Positions 51,897-61,268 of a DNA stretch of 64,000 nucleotides are shown in pieces. The notes beneath the pieces were generated by a model. That model was given only the letters and a program-made list of their open reading frames with translations. It ran no database searches and was not told the DNA's origin. The translations under genes and the position numbers were made by a program. This DNA comes from Catenulispora acidiphila DSM 44928 (GTDB taxonomy: Bacteria; Actinomycetota; Actinomycetes; Streptomycetales; Catenulisporaceae): contig NC_013131.1 in the NCBI RefSeq assembly GCF_000024025.1, forward strand, positions 4,278,001-4,342,000, written 5' to 3'. Positions within the stretch are counted from its first letter, which is position 1. Every line of letters begins with the position of its first letter.

Positions 51897-53669
51897 GTGG
51901 CGGCGGCTTTGATCGCGGTGAATGTCGGGATGCCCAAGGACGTCCTCTGGCACGGGAAGACGGTGCACACAGGGGTCTACAAGCGGACCGTGTCCGGGCC
52001 CAGGATGGTGCGGCGGCTGAACATCGACGGAGACGGTCAGGGTGATCTGGGCGGCCACGGCGGGGAGATGCGGGCGGTGCTGGTCTACCAGCTCGACTCC
52101 CACCGCTTCTGGGCTGACAAGCTGGGGCGCGATGACCTGGGGCCGGGCAGCTTCGGGGAGAACTTCACCGTCGAGGGGCTGCCGGATAGCGAGGTGTGTA
52201 TCGGGGACCGGTATCGCATCGGCACGGCCTTGTTCGAGGTCACGCAGCCGCGAGTGACGTGCTATCGGGTGGGCCTGCGTGTCGGAGAGCCGCAGATGGC
52301 GGCGCTGTTGGTGGCCCATCACCGGCCGGGCTTCTACCTGCGGGTCATCGAGGAGGGCGAGGTGGAAGCCGGTCAGGAGATCGTCAAGGTCTCCACCGGC
52401 CCGGAAGCGATGACCGTCGAGGAGATCGATGCGATCCTCTACCTTCCTGGGCATACCCGTGATCAGGTTGAGCGGGCATTGCGTATCCCGGCACTGAGTC
52501 CGGGCTGGCAGATGTCCATGCGCACTCTGCTGGAGCAAGCCCAGAGGGGAGCGGCAACGTCTTCAGGTAGCGCCGGACTCACGAAGGCGTCCAGTGCTCC
52601 GCCTCCCGCCTGGACCGGATTCCGACCCCTGACGATCTCGGACGTCCGTCCTGAGAGTGAGAGCGTGTTCTCCCTGACGCTGGCTTCCACCGATGGCTCT
52701 GCTCTACCGGCTGCTCTGCCCGGCCAATTCATCACCGTGAAAATCCGGCCCGAAACCGATGGTTCACCGCTGATCCGCAGCTACTCGATCTCCAGCCCGG
52801 CCGGAGCGGGCTCGTATCGGATCAGCGTGAAGGTCGAACCGCACGGCGTGGCGAGCAACTACCTGCACGGGCACATCGGCCCGGGCGATCGTCTCGACAT
52901 CGCAGCACCTCGTGGCACGTTCCGCATGTCTGACGGCGACGATCCCGTCGTGCTGGCCTCTGCCGGAGTGGGAGTGACTCCCGTCCTGGCCATGCTGCAC
53001 TCGCTGGCAAACGTCCGCTCCCGCCGTCAGGTGTGGTGGCTGCACACGGCACGGAACAGTGCCGAGCATCCCTTTGCCAAAGAAGCCGGCAGGTTGATCG
53101 CAGGGCTTGAGAACGCTCGCTCGACCATCTATTACAGCAAACCGCTCGCCACGGACCGGCTGGGCGTGGACTACACAGAGGCTGGTCGTCCTTCGAGCGA
53201 GCGAGTTCTGCGCCTGGGCCTGCCGAGCGATGCAGACGCCTACATCTGCGGGCCGGTTGCCTTCATGAGCGGTATGGCCGAGTCACTTGTCAAAGCTGGC
53301 CTGGAGCCATCGCGCGTGCACACAGAGAGCTTCAGCTCCGGCCCGTCGATCACTCCAGGGATCAAGGGCGCACCGCCGGCGGCGCCGCACCAGCCCTCGG
53401 GTCCACCCGGCGGCGGGCCAACCGTCTCATTCGCTCGCAGTGGCCTGTCAGTCCCCTGGAACGAGGGCCAGGATTCCCTTCTCGAACTCGCCGAAGCATG
53501 CGACATCCAGGTTCAGTGGTCCTGTCGCACCGGCGTGTGCCATACCTGCGAACTCGCCTTGCTGTCGGGCAGCGTGGGCTACTCACCGGATCCACTCGAA
53601 CCACCGGCTGATGGCAACATCCTCATCTGCTGCTCCCAGCCCGCCCAAGACATAGTCCTGGACCTCTGA
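51897..53669 (+). CDS. MOSC domain fused to ferredoxin reductase and [2Fe-2S] ferredoxin domains
   Basis: This is a 590-residue three-part protein. Residues 1-220 are a MOSC/YiiM-type domain (YKRTVSGPRM, DGDGQGDLGGHGG, GSFGENFTVEGL, RVTCYRVGLR). Residues about 235-470 are an FAD/NAD-binding reductase (RSYSISSP, ASAGVGVTPVLAML, AYICGPVAFM). Residues about 500-590 are a plant-type ferredoxin with ligands CRTGVCHTC and a distal Cys in LICCSQP. MOSC proteins handle Mo cofactor sulfur or N-hydroxylated purine analogues. The fusion suggests an electron-fed oxygenase or reductive detoxification role. The GTG start has an AAGGAGG site 5 bases before it. Confidence 0.88.
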   Translation: MAAALIAVNVGMPKDVLWHGKTVHTGVYKRTVSGPRMVRRLNIDGDGQGDLGGHGGEMRAVLVYQLDSHRFWADKLGRDDLGPGSFGENFTVEGLPDSEVCIGDRYRIGTALFEVTQPRVTCYRVGLRVGEPQMAALLVAHHRPGFYLRVIEEGEVEAGQEIVKVSTGPEAMTVEEIDAILYLPGHTRDQVERALRIPALSPGWQMSMRTLLEQAQRGAATSSGSAGLTKASSAPPPAWTGFRPLTISDVRPESESVFSLTLASTDGSALPAALPGQFITVKIRPETDGSPLIRSYSISSPAGAGSYRISVKVEPHGVASNYLHGHIGPGDRLDIAAPRGTFRMSDGDDPVVLASAGVGVTPVLAMLHSLANVRSRRQVWWLHTARNSAEHPFAKEAGRLIAGLENARSTIYYSKPLATDRLGVDYTEAGRPSSERVLRLGLPSDADAYICGPVAFMSGMAESLVKAGLEPSRVHTESFSSGPSITPGIKGAPPAAPHQPSGPPGGGPTVSFARSGLSVPWNEGQDSLLELAEACDIQVQWSCRTGVCHTCELALLSGSVGYSPDPLEPPADGNILICCSQPAQDIVLDL

Positions 53670-53708
53670 CCGGTTCCGAGCGAGTACGAACCGCGCTGGA
53701 TCCCGTCG

Positions 53709-53816
53709 GCGGCGCCACTTGAGGATCTCCAGCATGGGATTCCCCAGTACCGCTGCCGAGGCCGGGTTCTGCCCGGTCACCAGGTTGCGGTGCTCGACCA
53801 TGTACGGCTCCCACAT
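53709..53816 (-). pseudogene. C-terminal fragment of a DJ-1/PfpI-family gene
   Basis: About 36 codons read MVEHRNLVTGQNPASAAVLG, the C-terminal signature of type-1 glutamine-amidotransferase-like DJ-1/PfpI proteins. The frame then runs into the antisense of the MOSC gene. The N-terminal part is missing. Confidence 0.6.
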
Positions 53817-54019
53817 CGGACCACACCCACGAGCGGATCGCGCTGCGACTGGACGATCCCGCCGAGACCGAGCACGCGCGGAAGCGGGTGTCAGGCGAAA
53901 CCACCATGCCTTACGTCGAGGACCACCTCGACGAAGCCGGCGGCGCTTTCCTTCCCGGCCTTGTCTGGTGCGACTGGTCTTCGCGCCTCGTCAGGGAAAT
54001 CCCGGTGGCGCAGTCATAG
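53816..54019 (+). pseudogene. Unassigned coding-like fragment
   Basis: A 67-codon frame without a clear start, ending in TAG, has protein-like content (ERIALRLDDPAETEHARK, then LPGLVWCDWSSRLVREIP). It directly abuts the DJ-1/PfpI fragment on the opposite strand. I do not recognise the family. It is probably the 3' end of a disrupted gene. Confidence 0.35.
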
Positions 54020-54033
54020 TCCGTTCATCAGGA

Positions 54034-56109
54034 TCACTCGATCTGCCACAGCCGGATGGTCGAGTCGGTGCTGCCGCTGGCCAGGATCTTCCCCATCGGG
54101 TGGAACGCCACCGAGGCGACTTGGCCGGTGTGGCCGATGAGCGGTGAGCCGATGGGCTTGGCCCGGGTCGGGTCGCTGACGTCCCACAGGCGGATCGTCT
54201 TGTCCCAGCTGCCGCTGGCCACCGTCCGGCCGTCGGGGCTGTAGGCGATCCCCTGCACGTGGTCGGTATGGCCGGTCAGCGGAAGGCCGATCTCAGTGGC
54301 CTGGGCCGGGTTGCTCACGTCCCAGAGCCGGACGGTGTTGTCCCAGCCGGCGCTGGCCAGGGTCTTTCCGTCCGGGCTGAACGCCACTGCGGCGACCGAG
54401 TAGGTGTGGCCGCTGAGGGGTCGGCCGGCGGCGCGAGTCCGGGCCGGGTCGCTGACCTCCCACAGCCGGATCGTGAAGTCCCAGCCGGCGCTGGCCAGGA
54501 TGGTTCCGTCCGGGCTGAACGCCACGGCGTTGACGGCGTTCGTGTGGTCGGTCAGAGGTGGGCACGCGGGTGCGAGGGCGGGCGGGTCCGCAATGTTCCA
54601 CATCCGCACTGTCCTGTCATCGCCGCCGCTGGCCAATGTCTTTCCGTTCGGACTGAACGCGACGGTGTTGACCTTGTCGGTGCCGATGACCGGCCGGCCG
54701 ATCGCCACGGCGTGGAGCGGGCTTGCCACGTTCCACAGCCGGATCGTCTTGTCCCAGCTCGCGCCGACGAGGGTCCGGCCGTCCGGGCTGAACGCCACGG
54801 CGTTGACGCTGTCCGTGTCGCCGGTCAGATACGGGCCGACTTGAAGGGGCGTGGCGGGGTTGGCGACGTCCCACAGGTGGATCGTGTGGTCGTAGCTGCC
54901 GCCCGCCAGAAGCGTTCCGCTCGAGGCGAACGCCACCGCCTCGACAGTGGCTTCGAAGCCCTTGAGGGGTGCGCCCAGTGCGGTGGCGTCGGTGACCTGT
55001 GTTGGCGTGGTCGTGGGGATCGTCGGGGTTGGTGTCGGTGTCGGTGTCGTCGGAATCGTTGGGGTCGGGGGGAGCGAAGATCTATCTGCGCCGGGTGACA
55101 CCGGGCTACCGATCTTCTCCTGACTCCCTCCCGGACCCGAGTCCGGCCACAGCGCCGCGACGATTCCCAAGCCGGTCGCTGCCGCCACCCCCGCAGCCAG
55201 CATGGCGCGACGGCTGGGCAGGCGGCGATGCTCCGGGTCGAGGTCGGCGACGACAGGCGGGTGCGACTCCTGAGAGTGCTCCTGATAGGCGGCGTTGCGG
55301 GCGAACGGGAACTCTCCGCCCTCGTTGACGACCAACTGGGTCGGCATCGGAACCGGCTGGCCGATCGGGGCGAGCGCGAGCCTTCGGAAGCGTTTCTGCA
55401 GCTCGGGGAAGATGCGCATCGCTGCGAGGTGGGCCGGCGCGCCTTCGATGCCGTGGGTGACGATCTCGGCGAGGTAGCCGGTGAAGTAGGTCAGCCCGCC
55501 ATCTTCGAGCTGGTAGAGGGCTTCCTCGTTGCGCCGTGAGGCGGTCACCGTGTAGCGGCTGCCACGATATTCCTGCGTTGCGCGCGATACTTTGTCTTGC
55601 ACCGCGCGCGATACCTTGTCCTGCAATGCGTTGGCGGCGCCCTGCGTGTTCGAGGCGGTTCCGGCGTAGCAGCAGTCCAGTATCTCCACCTGCGTCGCGT
55701 TCGTCAGATGTCTCAGCTGCTCACGCACTTCGTTGAGGAGTAAAGAGCTCTGCTTTTTGCGCAGGGGATCGTCTTTCGTGTCGCTCATGGCCAGCCCGAG
55801 CTTTTCGCCTCCGTCGATCAGCAGGCCGTGGCCGACGTAGTAGAACAGCACAGTATCGGTGATCTGCTCCATTCTGGCTTGCAGGACGTCGGTGATACGG
55901 GCGAGCAGATCATGTTTGTTCTTCTCGTCGTGCAGGATGAGCATCCGGTCGTCGGTCCAGCCGCACAGATCGCTCTTGAGCAGCTGTTCCATCGCATCCA
56001 GGCTCCTGCGTGCGGCCGGAAGCGGCCTGAGACCCGAGTCCGAGGCATAGGTGGAGGTCCCGACCAGGATGGCGAAGGAGCGCGACCGGTCGAGTGGTTC
56101 CTTCTTCAC
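54034..56109 (-). CDS. Caspase-like protease with TM segment and C-terminal WD40 propeller
   Basis: This is a 691-residue protein. An N-terminal caspase (peptidase C14) domain at about 10-250 has the catalytic His94 in FYYVGHG and the catalytic Cys in ILDCCYAG (Cys147). A single hydrophobic helix (about 302-320, AMLAAGVAAATGLGIVAALW), preceded by Arg residues, implies the caspase is in the cytoplasm. A Thr/Pro linker (about 345-375) leads to seven WD40 repeats (about 385-691), such as HLWDV, RLWNV and RLWQI, that would face outward. The GTG at 56109 overlaps the upstream stop (GTGA). It is the second caspase of an operon with an EACC1-like protein. The role is probably conflict or cell death. 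Confidence 0.85.
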   Translation of the reverse strand: MKKEPLDRSRSFAILVGTSTYASDSGLRPLPAARRSLDAMEQLLKSDLCGWTDDRMLILHDEKNKHDLLARITDVLQARMEQITDTVLFYYVGHGLLIDGGEKLGLAMSDTKDDPLRKKQSSLLLNEVREQLRHLTNATQVEILDCCYAGTASNTQGAANALQDKVSRAVQDKVSRATQEYRGSRYTVTASRRNEEALYQLEDGGLTYFTGYLAEIVTHGIEGAPAHLAAMRIFPELQKRFRRLALAPIGQPVPMPTQLVVNEGGEFPFARNAAYQEHSQESHPPVVADLDPEHRRLPSRRAMLAAGVAAATGLGIVAALWPDSGPGGSQEKIGSPVSPGADRSSLPPTPTIPTTPTPTPTPTIPTTTPTQVTDATALGAPLKGFEATVEAVAFASSGTLLAGGSYDHTIHLWDVANPATPLQVGPYLTGDTDSVNAVAFSPDGRTLVGASWDKTIRLWNVASPLHAVAIGRPVIGTDKVNTVAFSPNGKTLASGGDDRTVRMWNIADPPALAPACPPLTDHTNAVNAVAFSPDGTILASAGWDFTIRLWEVSDPARTRAAGRPLSGHTYSVAAVAFSPDGKTLASAGWDNTVRLWDVSNPAQATEIGLPLTGHTDHVQGIAYSPDGRTVASGSWDKTIRLWDVSDPTRAKPIGSPLIGHTGQVASVAFHPMGKILASGSTDSTIRLWQIE

Positions 56110-58235
56110 GACAACCGCCACAGGTCGATGGTGGAATTGACACAGCCGGCCGCCAAGCCCCGGCCGTCCGCGGTGAAGGCCACACTCGAAGCCTGGTCCT
56201 GGAACGCGGCCAGGTCCCGCTGGATCTCGCGGGGGTGGACCGGATCTGTCAGGTCGTAAAGCTGGACAGACCCGTCCGCACTGGCACACGCGAGCAACGA
56301 ATCCTGGTTGAAAGCGAGCGCGTTGACCCAGTTCTTCTGAGACTGTGGCAGCGGGTCGAGCATCTTCGGCGCGCTCGGTGTCGTCACGCCGTAGAGTCGG
56401 ACGATCCCGCTTTGCTTGCCGGCGGCCAGAGTTCTGCCGTCCGGGCTGAAGGCGAGTGACCGTACCGGGCCGTCCGCGCCCTTGATCAAGCTCAGCTGGC
56501 GCGGAAGCGAGGGGTCGCTGATGTCCCACAAGCGGACGGTGTCGTCGTAGCCGCCGCTGGCTACGAGGTATGGGTGCGGGCTGAACACGGCTGTGTTGAC
56601 CGCTCCGTCATGGCCGGTGATGTCCGATCCCGCGCTGTAGACGTTGTCCGGGTCGCCGGTGACCCAGAGCGAGACGAAGCCCTGTTGCGAAGCCGAGGCG
56701 AGCATGCTCCCGTCGGTGCTGAAGGCGACCGAACAGCCGTCGCCTGAACCGCTGCTCACCTCTTTGAGGAGGCGCGGCGTCGTCGGTCCGGCCAGGTCCC
56801 ACAGCAGGATCTGGCCACCGCTGGTCCCGGCGGCCAGGATCTGCCGACCGGGCAGCGGACTGAAGGCCAGCGAGTAGACGCCGTATGCGGGCCCTTTCGC
56901 GCTGAAGCGACTGCCGATCTGCTTGAGCTGGGTGAAGTCGTCGGCGTCCCACACCACGACGGCGCCGTTCTGGTCCGAGACGGCCAGAAGGTTCCGGCCG
57001 GTTCGGCTGAACGTGGCGGCCAGCGCTTGGGGACCCCCGAGGGTGAGGGGTGATCCGGCGACCGGGACGGCCTGGGTGAAGTGGTGCGGGGCGGCGGTCG
57101 TGGTCGTAGGCGTGCCCGAAGGTGTGCCACCTGTGCTGCCCGTGGTGCCCGGTCCGCCTGTGCCCGCCGTACTGGGGTGTGGAGTCGTCGACGGCGTGCT
57201 CGATCTCCCTGCGTCTTGCACGGTGCCCGGGACGGGAGGACGCCGTTCTTCATACGTCCATGTGGCGAACGCGGCGACGCCGGCCAACGTCGTGCTCGCC
57301 GCGGCGGTGAGCACCGCGCGGCGGGACCATTGCGGATTCGCCTCCGGGCTGGGGCTGGTCCGGCCTGGATCCGTTTCGTCTTCGTCCGGGCCGGTGCCGT
57401 CGCCCCGGAAGGCCGTGTTGCGCGCGAACTTGAAACGGTCAGCCAGGTCGAAGCTGGCTTTGGTCGGCTCGGGACGGCCGAGGTGTCCGTCGCTGATTCG
57501 TTTGAAGCGCTTGACCAGACCATCGTGGACATCGTCCATGGTGAGCCAGCGCCCTGCTTCCCGGTTCCCCTCACTGAGGACCTCCTTGAGGAAACCGGTG
57601 AAATAGGTGAGTCCGTTGTCGCCGAGGGTATAGAGCGCCGTCTCGTTGTGGCGTGACGCGGTCAGGATGTAGTGGCCCTTCGCGTCCGCTGCCGCCGCAC
57701 GGTCGACTTGTTTGGCGAGGTCTCCGGTACTACTGAGGATGTTCGTCGCGGTGCCGGCATAGCAACAGTCCAGGATCTCGATTGTTGTCCTGTACTGGAA
57801 TCTGGCCAGCACCTCGCGCACACTGGCGGGCAGCAGCGAGGAGATCTTGTGCGTCGCGCTGGACGCCGTCGTCCCGCTCAGGGCCATCCCCAACTGGCTG
57901 CCGCCGTCGATGAGCAACCCGTGGCCGACGTAATAGAACAGCACGGTGTCATTGACCTCCCCGTCGTGCCGGGTGAGGACCGAGTCGATCTCGATGAGCA
58001 GATCCCGACTGCTGGTCGGGTTGTGAAACACGTGAACACGGTCCGTCGGCCAGCCGCCGTACTGGTCGCTCTTGAGCAGCTTCTCCATCACGTCGAGGCT
58101 GTTGGCCGCAGTGGGAAGCGGTTTCAGATTCGGGTTCTCGACCCCGCTCGCGGCGTCCCGGAAGATGGACGCGCCGACCAGGAGGGCCACCGAACGCGAA
58201 CGGTCCGGGGCGCCGGCCTCAGAGTTCGGTGTCAT
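56106..58235 (-). CDS. Caspase-like protease with TM segment and WD40-like propeller
   Basis: This is a 709-residue sister of the protein at 54034, with the same plan and clearly related. The caspase His is in FYYVGHG (His105) and the Cys in ILDCCYAG (Cys158). A TM helix near 365 follows SRRAVLTAAASTT and a Thr/Ser/Gly/Pro-rich linker leads to a WD40 domain (about 440-709) of weaker repeats. The ATG at 58235 gives the family N terminus. It overlaps the EACC1-like gene by 17 bp. The two caspases probably came from tandem duplication with rapid change in the propeller. A cytoplasmic protease with an outward sensor is inferred. Confidence 0.85.
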   Translation of the reverse strand: MTPNSEAGAPDRSRSVALLVGASIFRDAASGVENPNLKPLPTAANSLDVMEKLLKSDQYGGWPTDRVHVFHNPTSSRDLLIEIDSVLTRHDGEVNDTVLFYYVGHGLLIDGGSQLGMALSGTTASSATHKISSLLPASVREVLARFQYRTTIEILDCCYAGTATNILSSTGDLAKQVDRAAAADAKGHYILTASRHNETALYTLGDNGLTYFTGFLKEVLSEGNREAGRWLTMDDVHDGLVKRFKRISDGHLGRPEPTKASFDLADRFKFARNTAFRGDGTGPDEDETDPGRTSPSPEANPQWSRRAVLTAAASTTLAGVAAFATWTYEERRPPVPGTVQDAGRSSTPSTTPHPSTAGTGGPGTTGSTGGTPSGTPTTTTAAPHHFTQAVPVAGSPLTLGGPQALAATFSRTGRNLLAVSDQNGAVVVWDADDFTQLKQIGSRFSAKGPAYGVYSLAFSPLPGRQILAAGTSGGQILLWDLAGPTTPRLLKEVSSGSGDGCSVAFSTDGSMLASASQQGFVSLWVTGDPDNVYSAGSDITGHDGAVNTAVFSPHPYLVASGGYDDTVRLWDISDPSLPRQLSLIKGADGPVRSLAFSPDGRTLAAGKQSGIVRLYGVTTPSAPKMLDPLPQSQKNWVNALAFNQDSLLACASADGSVQLYDLTDPVHPREIQRDLAAFQDQASSVAFTADGRGLAAGCVNSTIDLWRLS

Positions 58236-58593
58236 CGCCCCTCTTCGCGCGCAGGGCGGCCTTGACCCTTTCCACATCCGCGGCTGCGTGCCGACTGCGT
58301 ACCTCGATCGCTTCCTCGTGCTCGTCCACCTTGATCTTGATGGTGGCGACCTTCGACTCGATCCAGGCCTTGACCAGCCCGAACGCCGCTCCACCCCCGC
58401 CGGTTCCGAAGACGAGCTCCAGGATTTCGCGGCCGGCGCTCAGCTCTCCGGGCCGCGTCGGGAGCGTGCGCGAGGACACAGTGAAACTCGCATGGTCCGA
58501 TAGCAGTCTGCGCAGCGAACCGAGGTCCGCCGGGTTGTCGAAGTAGATCTCCACATCGCCCTTCACGGCGACCTCCGTATCGTGTTCGCGCAT
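58219..58593 (-). CDS. EACC1-like effector-associated protein
   Basis: This is a 124-residue protein resembling effector-associated constant component 1 (EACC1), a small component paired with caspase-like and trypsin-like effectors in actinobacterial conflict systems. It has the typical core: N-terminal strands with a GSLRRLLSD helix, a GELSAGREILELVFGTGGGGAA segment, FGLVKAWIESK, then IKIKVDEHEEAIEV. EACC1 is thought to link sensors to effectors. It starts at ATG 58593 and its stop lies 17 bp inside the first caspase gene. The family call is by pattern recall; confidence is moderate to high. Confidence 0.75.
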   Translation of the reverse strand: MREHDTEVAVKGDVEIYFDNPADLGSLRRLLSDHASFTVSSRTLPTRPGELSAGREILELVFGTGGGGAAFGLVKAWIESKVATIKIKVDEHEEAIEVRSRHAAADVERVKAALRAKRGDDTEL

Positions 58594-58655
58594 TGCGGTG
58601 AACTGGGAAAAAGAAGACAGAAAATGCCGTCGACCTGTCGAGCACGCTGCGGTGT

Positions 58656-61268
58656 TCAGCCATAGGCGCACAGGTCGACCGGACTGCATTTGTCCGCGTC
58701 GCCGGTCGAGACATTGCCCTCGCCGGCGGCCGAGCCCGGCCGGGCCCAGATGCCGGAGCCGGCATCGTGGCTGGTCTTGTTGCCGGAGACGGTCACGGTG
58801 TCGGCCGCGGTGTAGATGTGGATGCCGCCGAGGACCTGATTGCCGCCCGGATCGGCGACCTTCGGCCCGGGCCGGTGTCCGCTGTCGGTGACGATGTTGT
58901 CCTTGACATCCACCTCCTGCGCCACCGGGCTGGAGTCCTGGACCAAGATCGCCGCCGAACCCTCGTCGGCGAACGTGTTGCCCGACACCGAGTTGCCGAC
59001 GTCGCCCTGCTGGAGGTCGTAGAACATGCCGATGTTGTTCCCGGTGAAGTGGCTGCCGGTGACGCTCTCGTAGGCCATCCCCTGGATCTTCAGCCCGGTG
59101 TCGGAACCGGTGAACGTGTCCGCGCTGAACAGGTCGCCTCCCGCCGCGTTGCACATGTCCACCACCGGGCTGTCGGTGAAGACGCTCGTGCTGACCGTGG
59201 TGCTGCCGACGAATTCCAGACTCAGCGCGGAGTCGTCGAACCGGTCGTCGGTGATCGTGGCCTGGACCTGGATGCCGTCCGAGGCCTCGTCGATGTTCAC
59301 CGCTGCTCCGTCGAAGGCTGATCCGGTGATCTGAAGTGAGCCGGCCAACGCGCCGTGCGTGTCGAGCCCGGCGCCGTCGGACTGTTCCACCTTCACGTCG
59401 CTGAGGGTGAGGCCCTGGACCGTCGTGACGCCCAGGGAAACTGCCGCTCCGCCGCCGGCGCCGTCATGGGTGAAAACGACGCGGTACAGCGTGGGCGAGG
59501 TCGCTCCGTTCGGACCGACCTTCACCCCGCTGCCGAAGCCGGTGATCGTCCCGTTCTCGATCAGCGCCCCAGCCACGGATCCGCTGCCCGCCAGGGTGAT
59601 CCCGGCGCCTTTCCCGGAGCCGGACAGCGTGTGCCCGGCCAGGTCGATCGTGACGCCTTTCGCGCTGATGGTCAGGGCGTCGCCGGCACAACGCAGGTCG
59701 GCCTCCACGACGACGCTCTTGGTCACGGTCTCGCCGCAGGAGATGTTCGCCGGTGTGCCGGTGCTGCGGGTGGGGCTCGGGCTGGGGCTGGGAACCGTGC
59801 TCGGACTCGGGCCCGGACCGGGAGATCGGCTGGACGCGTGCGTGGTGGGAATCCTCTTGGGCGGGGTGGTGGAGGTGGCGCTGGCTGTACTCGGCTGTGT
59901 CCTGCTCGCACTGACGCTGTGTGACGCGCTGCGGGCGGGGGTGGCCGTACTCGCGCTCGTCGTCGGCGGGCTCGTACTCGGCCGGATGTCGTCGGTCGGC
60001 GGCGGCGCGCTGGAGGGCGGCGGAGCCTGCGTGTATTTCACGATGTCCTGGACGGTCCCGTCCGGCGCCAGAGTACCGGCGCGGCTGGAGTTCGGGTCGT
60101 TGAAGAAGAGCACTCCTTCGGTGTCGAAGAGCTCGAAGGGACCCCGCAGCGCCAGGAGCGGGACCTCGAAGGGTTTGGCCGCCGCGCTGGGATCCACGAT
60201 CCACACGCCGCCGGTCGAATAGTCCGGGACGAAGACGCGTCCGTCGGCGGCGACCGCGGTACCGAGCGTGTCGAGGCCGGCCCCGACGCACCGGCCGGGC
60301 GTACCACCCCCGGAAGTGATGCACTGGCCCGGACCGCAGCCCTTAGTGAACGTGCAGGTCTGGTATGTCCCTTGCGAAGAGGCGGTGACGAGCAAGGCAG
60401 TTTCGCCGGCTGCTCCGGTTGCCTGCAGGCCCGTGCTGTCCGCCGTGCCGAGGGACAGTGTCGCTTTGGTGGCGCCGCTCGAACTCAACAGGTACGCCTC
60501 GTGGGTCGAGCTGTCGACCACGACCGGTCGTTCGTCGGCGAGGGTGAGGACTGCGGCGCCCGCTGTGAAGCCCGGAGTGCGGGTTCCGTGCTCCGTCGCG
60601 GTGAACCACGTCAGCGTGCCGCTCACGCCGTCCAGAACCCAGAGCTTCCCCTGTCCGTCGACGAGCGCGGTGTATTCGGCACCCGCGGCTGCGAACCGTT
60701 CCGGCGAACCGAGTTGCCGCAGCGAGGAAGCATCGTAGGTACTGACCATCCCGTCGGTGCCGTCCACGACATACAGGGTGTCGAGGGCGGTGTAGAGCCG
60801 GACGAGCGAAGGATTGTCGCCGCCGCCGAGGGATTGGACGACGGACTTCCCCTTCAGGCTGCTTCCGTCGATCCGGGTGACTTGTCCGGTCAACTGGTCG
60901 ACGGCGTAGCCGGTGCCGCCGACCTGTCCGGCTGCGAACGGATCGCCCAGGTGGCGGGCCACCGGCACGTTGGTCACGGGCTGGGCCGCTATCCCGTCCA
61001 GCAGCGTCAGCTTGCCGATCTGTTGCGAGTCGACCCACGCCTGCCCCGACTCCAGAGGTACCTGCGTCTTGGGGTAGGCGTCGTGGCGGCCGACGAACAC
61101 CACCAGGCCCGCGATCGCGGCCGCGACCGCGAACCAGGCCGTCGTGGTGCGCGCCCTTCGCCTTAGTGTCAAAGGCTTGATGCTCGCGCGATAAACCCGG
61201 CGCGTTCCGGCGATCAGCCGCGAAGTGCTTGTCGCCGCCGGACCGCCACGGCGTGTCACGCCTTTCAT
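58656..61268 (-). CDS. Membrane-anchored protein with propeller-like and right-handed beta-helix domains
   Basis: This is an 870-residue protein. It has a basic N terminus, one TM helix (about 43-62, TTAWFAVAAAIAGLVVFVG), then a propeller-like region (about 70-400) with repeating D-G-V motifs (YAVDQLTGQVTRID, LYVVDGTDGMVSTYD). A long Ser/Thr/Pro stretch (about 410-500) follows. The C terminus (about 505-870) is a parallel beta-helix of the NosD/PbH1 type with N-x-I-x-G-turns (VTIDLAGHTLSG, NNIGMFYDL, ILVQDS). Apart from the N-terminal tail it should be outside the cell. It lies in the caspase operon, overlapping the TgpA-like gene (ATGA). It may bind a surface polymer. Confidence 0.8.
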   Translation of the reverse strand: MKGVTRRGGPAATSTSRLIAGTRRVYRASIKPLTLRRRARTTTAWFAVAAAIAGLVVFVGRHDAYPKTQVPLESGQAWVDSQQIGKLTLLDGIAAQPVTNVPVARHLGDPFAAGQVGGTGYAVDQLTGQVTRIDGSSLKGKSVVQSLGGGDNPSLVRLYTALDTLYVVDGTDGMVSTYDASSLRQLGSPERFAAAGAEYTALVDGQGKLWVLDGVSGTLTWFTATEHGTRTPGFTAGAAVLTLADERPVVVDSSTHEAYLLSSSGATKATLSLGTADSTGLQATGAAGETALLVTASSQGTYQTCTFTKGCGPGQCITSGGGTPGRCVGAGLDTLGTAVAADGRVFVPDYSTGGVWIVDPSAAAKPFEVPLLALRGPFELFDTEGVLFFNDPNSSRAGTLAPDGTVQDIVKYTQAPPPSSAPPPTDDIRPSTSPPTTSASTATPARSASHSVSASRTQPSTASATSTTPPKRIPTTHASSRSPGPGPSPSTVPSPSPSPTRSTGTPANISCGETVTKSVVVEADLRCAGDALTISAKGVTIDLAGHTLSGSGKGAGITLAGSGSVAGALIENGTITGFGSGVKVGPNGATSPTLYRVVFTHDGAGGGAAVSLGVTTVQGLTLSDVKVEQSDGAGLDTHGALAGSLQITGSAFDGAAVNIDEASDGIQVQATITDDRFDDSALSLEFVGSTTVSTSVFTDSPVVDMCNAAGGDLFSADTFTGSDTGLKIQGMAYESVTGSHFTGNNIGMFYDLQQGDVGNSVSGNTFADEGSAAILVQDSSPVAQEVDVKDNIVTDSGHRPGPKVADPGGNQVLGGIHIYTAADTVTVSGNKTSHDAGSGIWARPGSAAGEGNVSTGDADKCSPVDLCAYG

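Noticed and set aside
53583-53708. Continuation of the DJ-1/PfpI frame toward 53583
   Set aside because: This part is antisense to the ferredoxin domain of the MOSC fusion and has lost any DJ-1 pattern.
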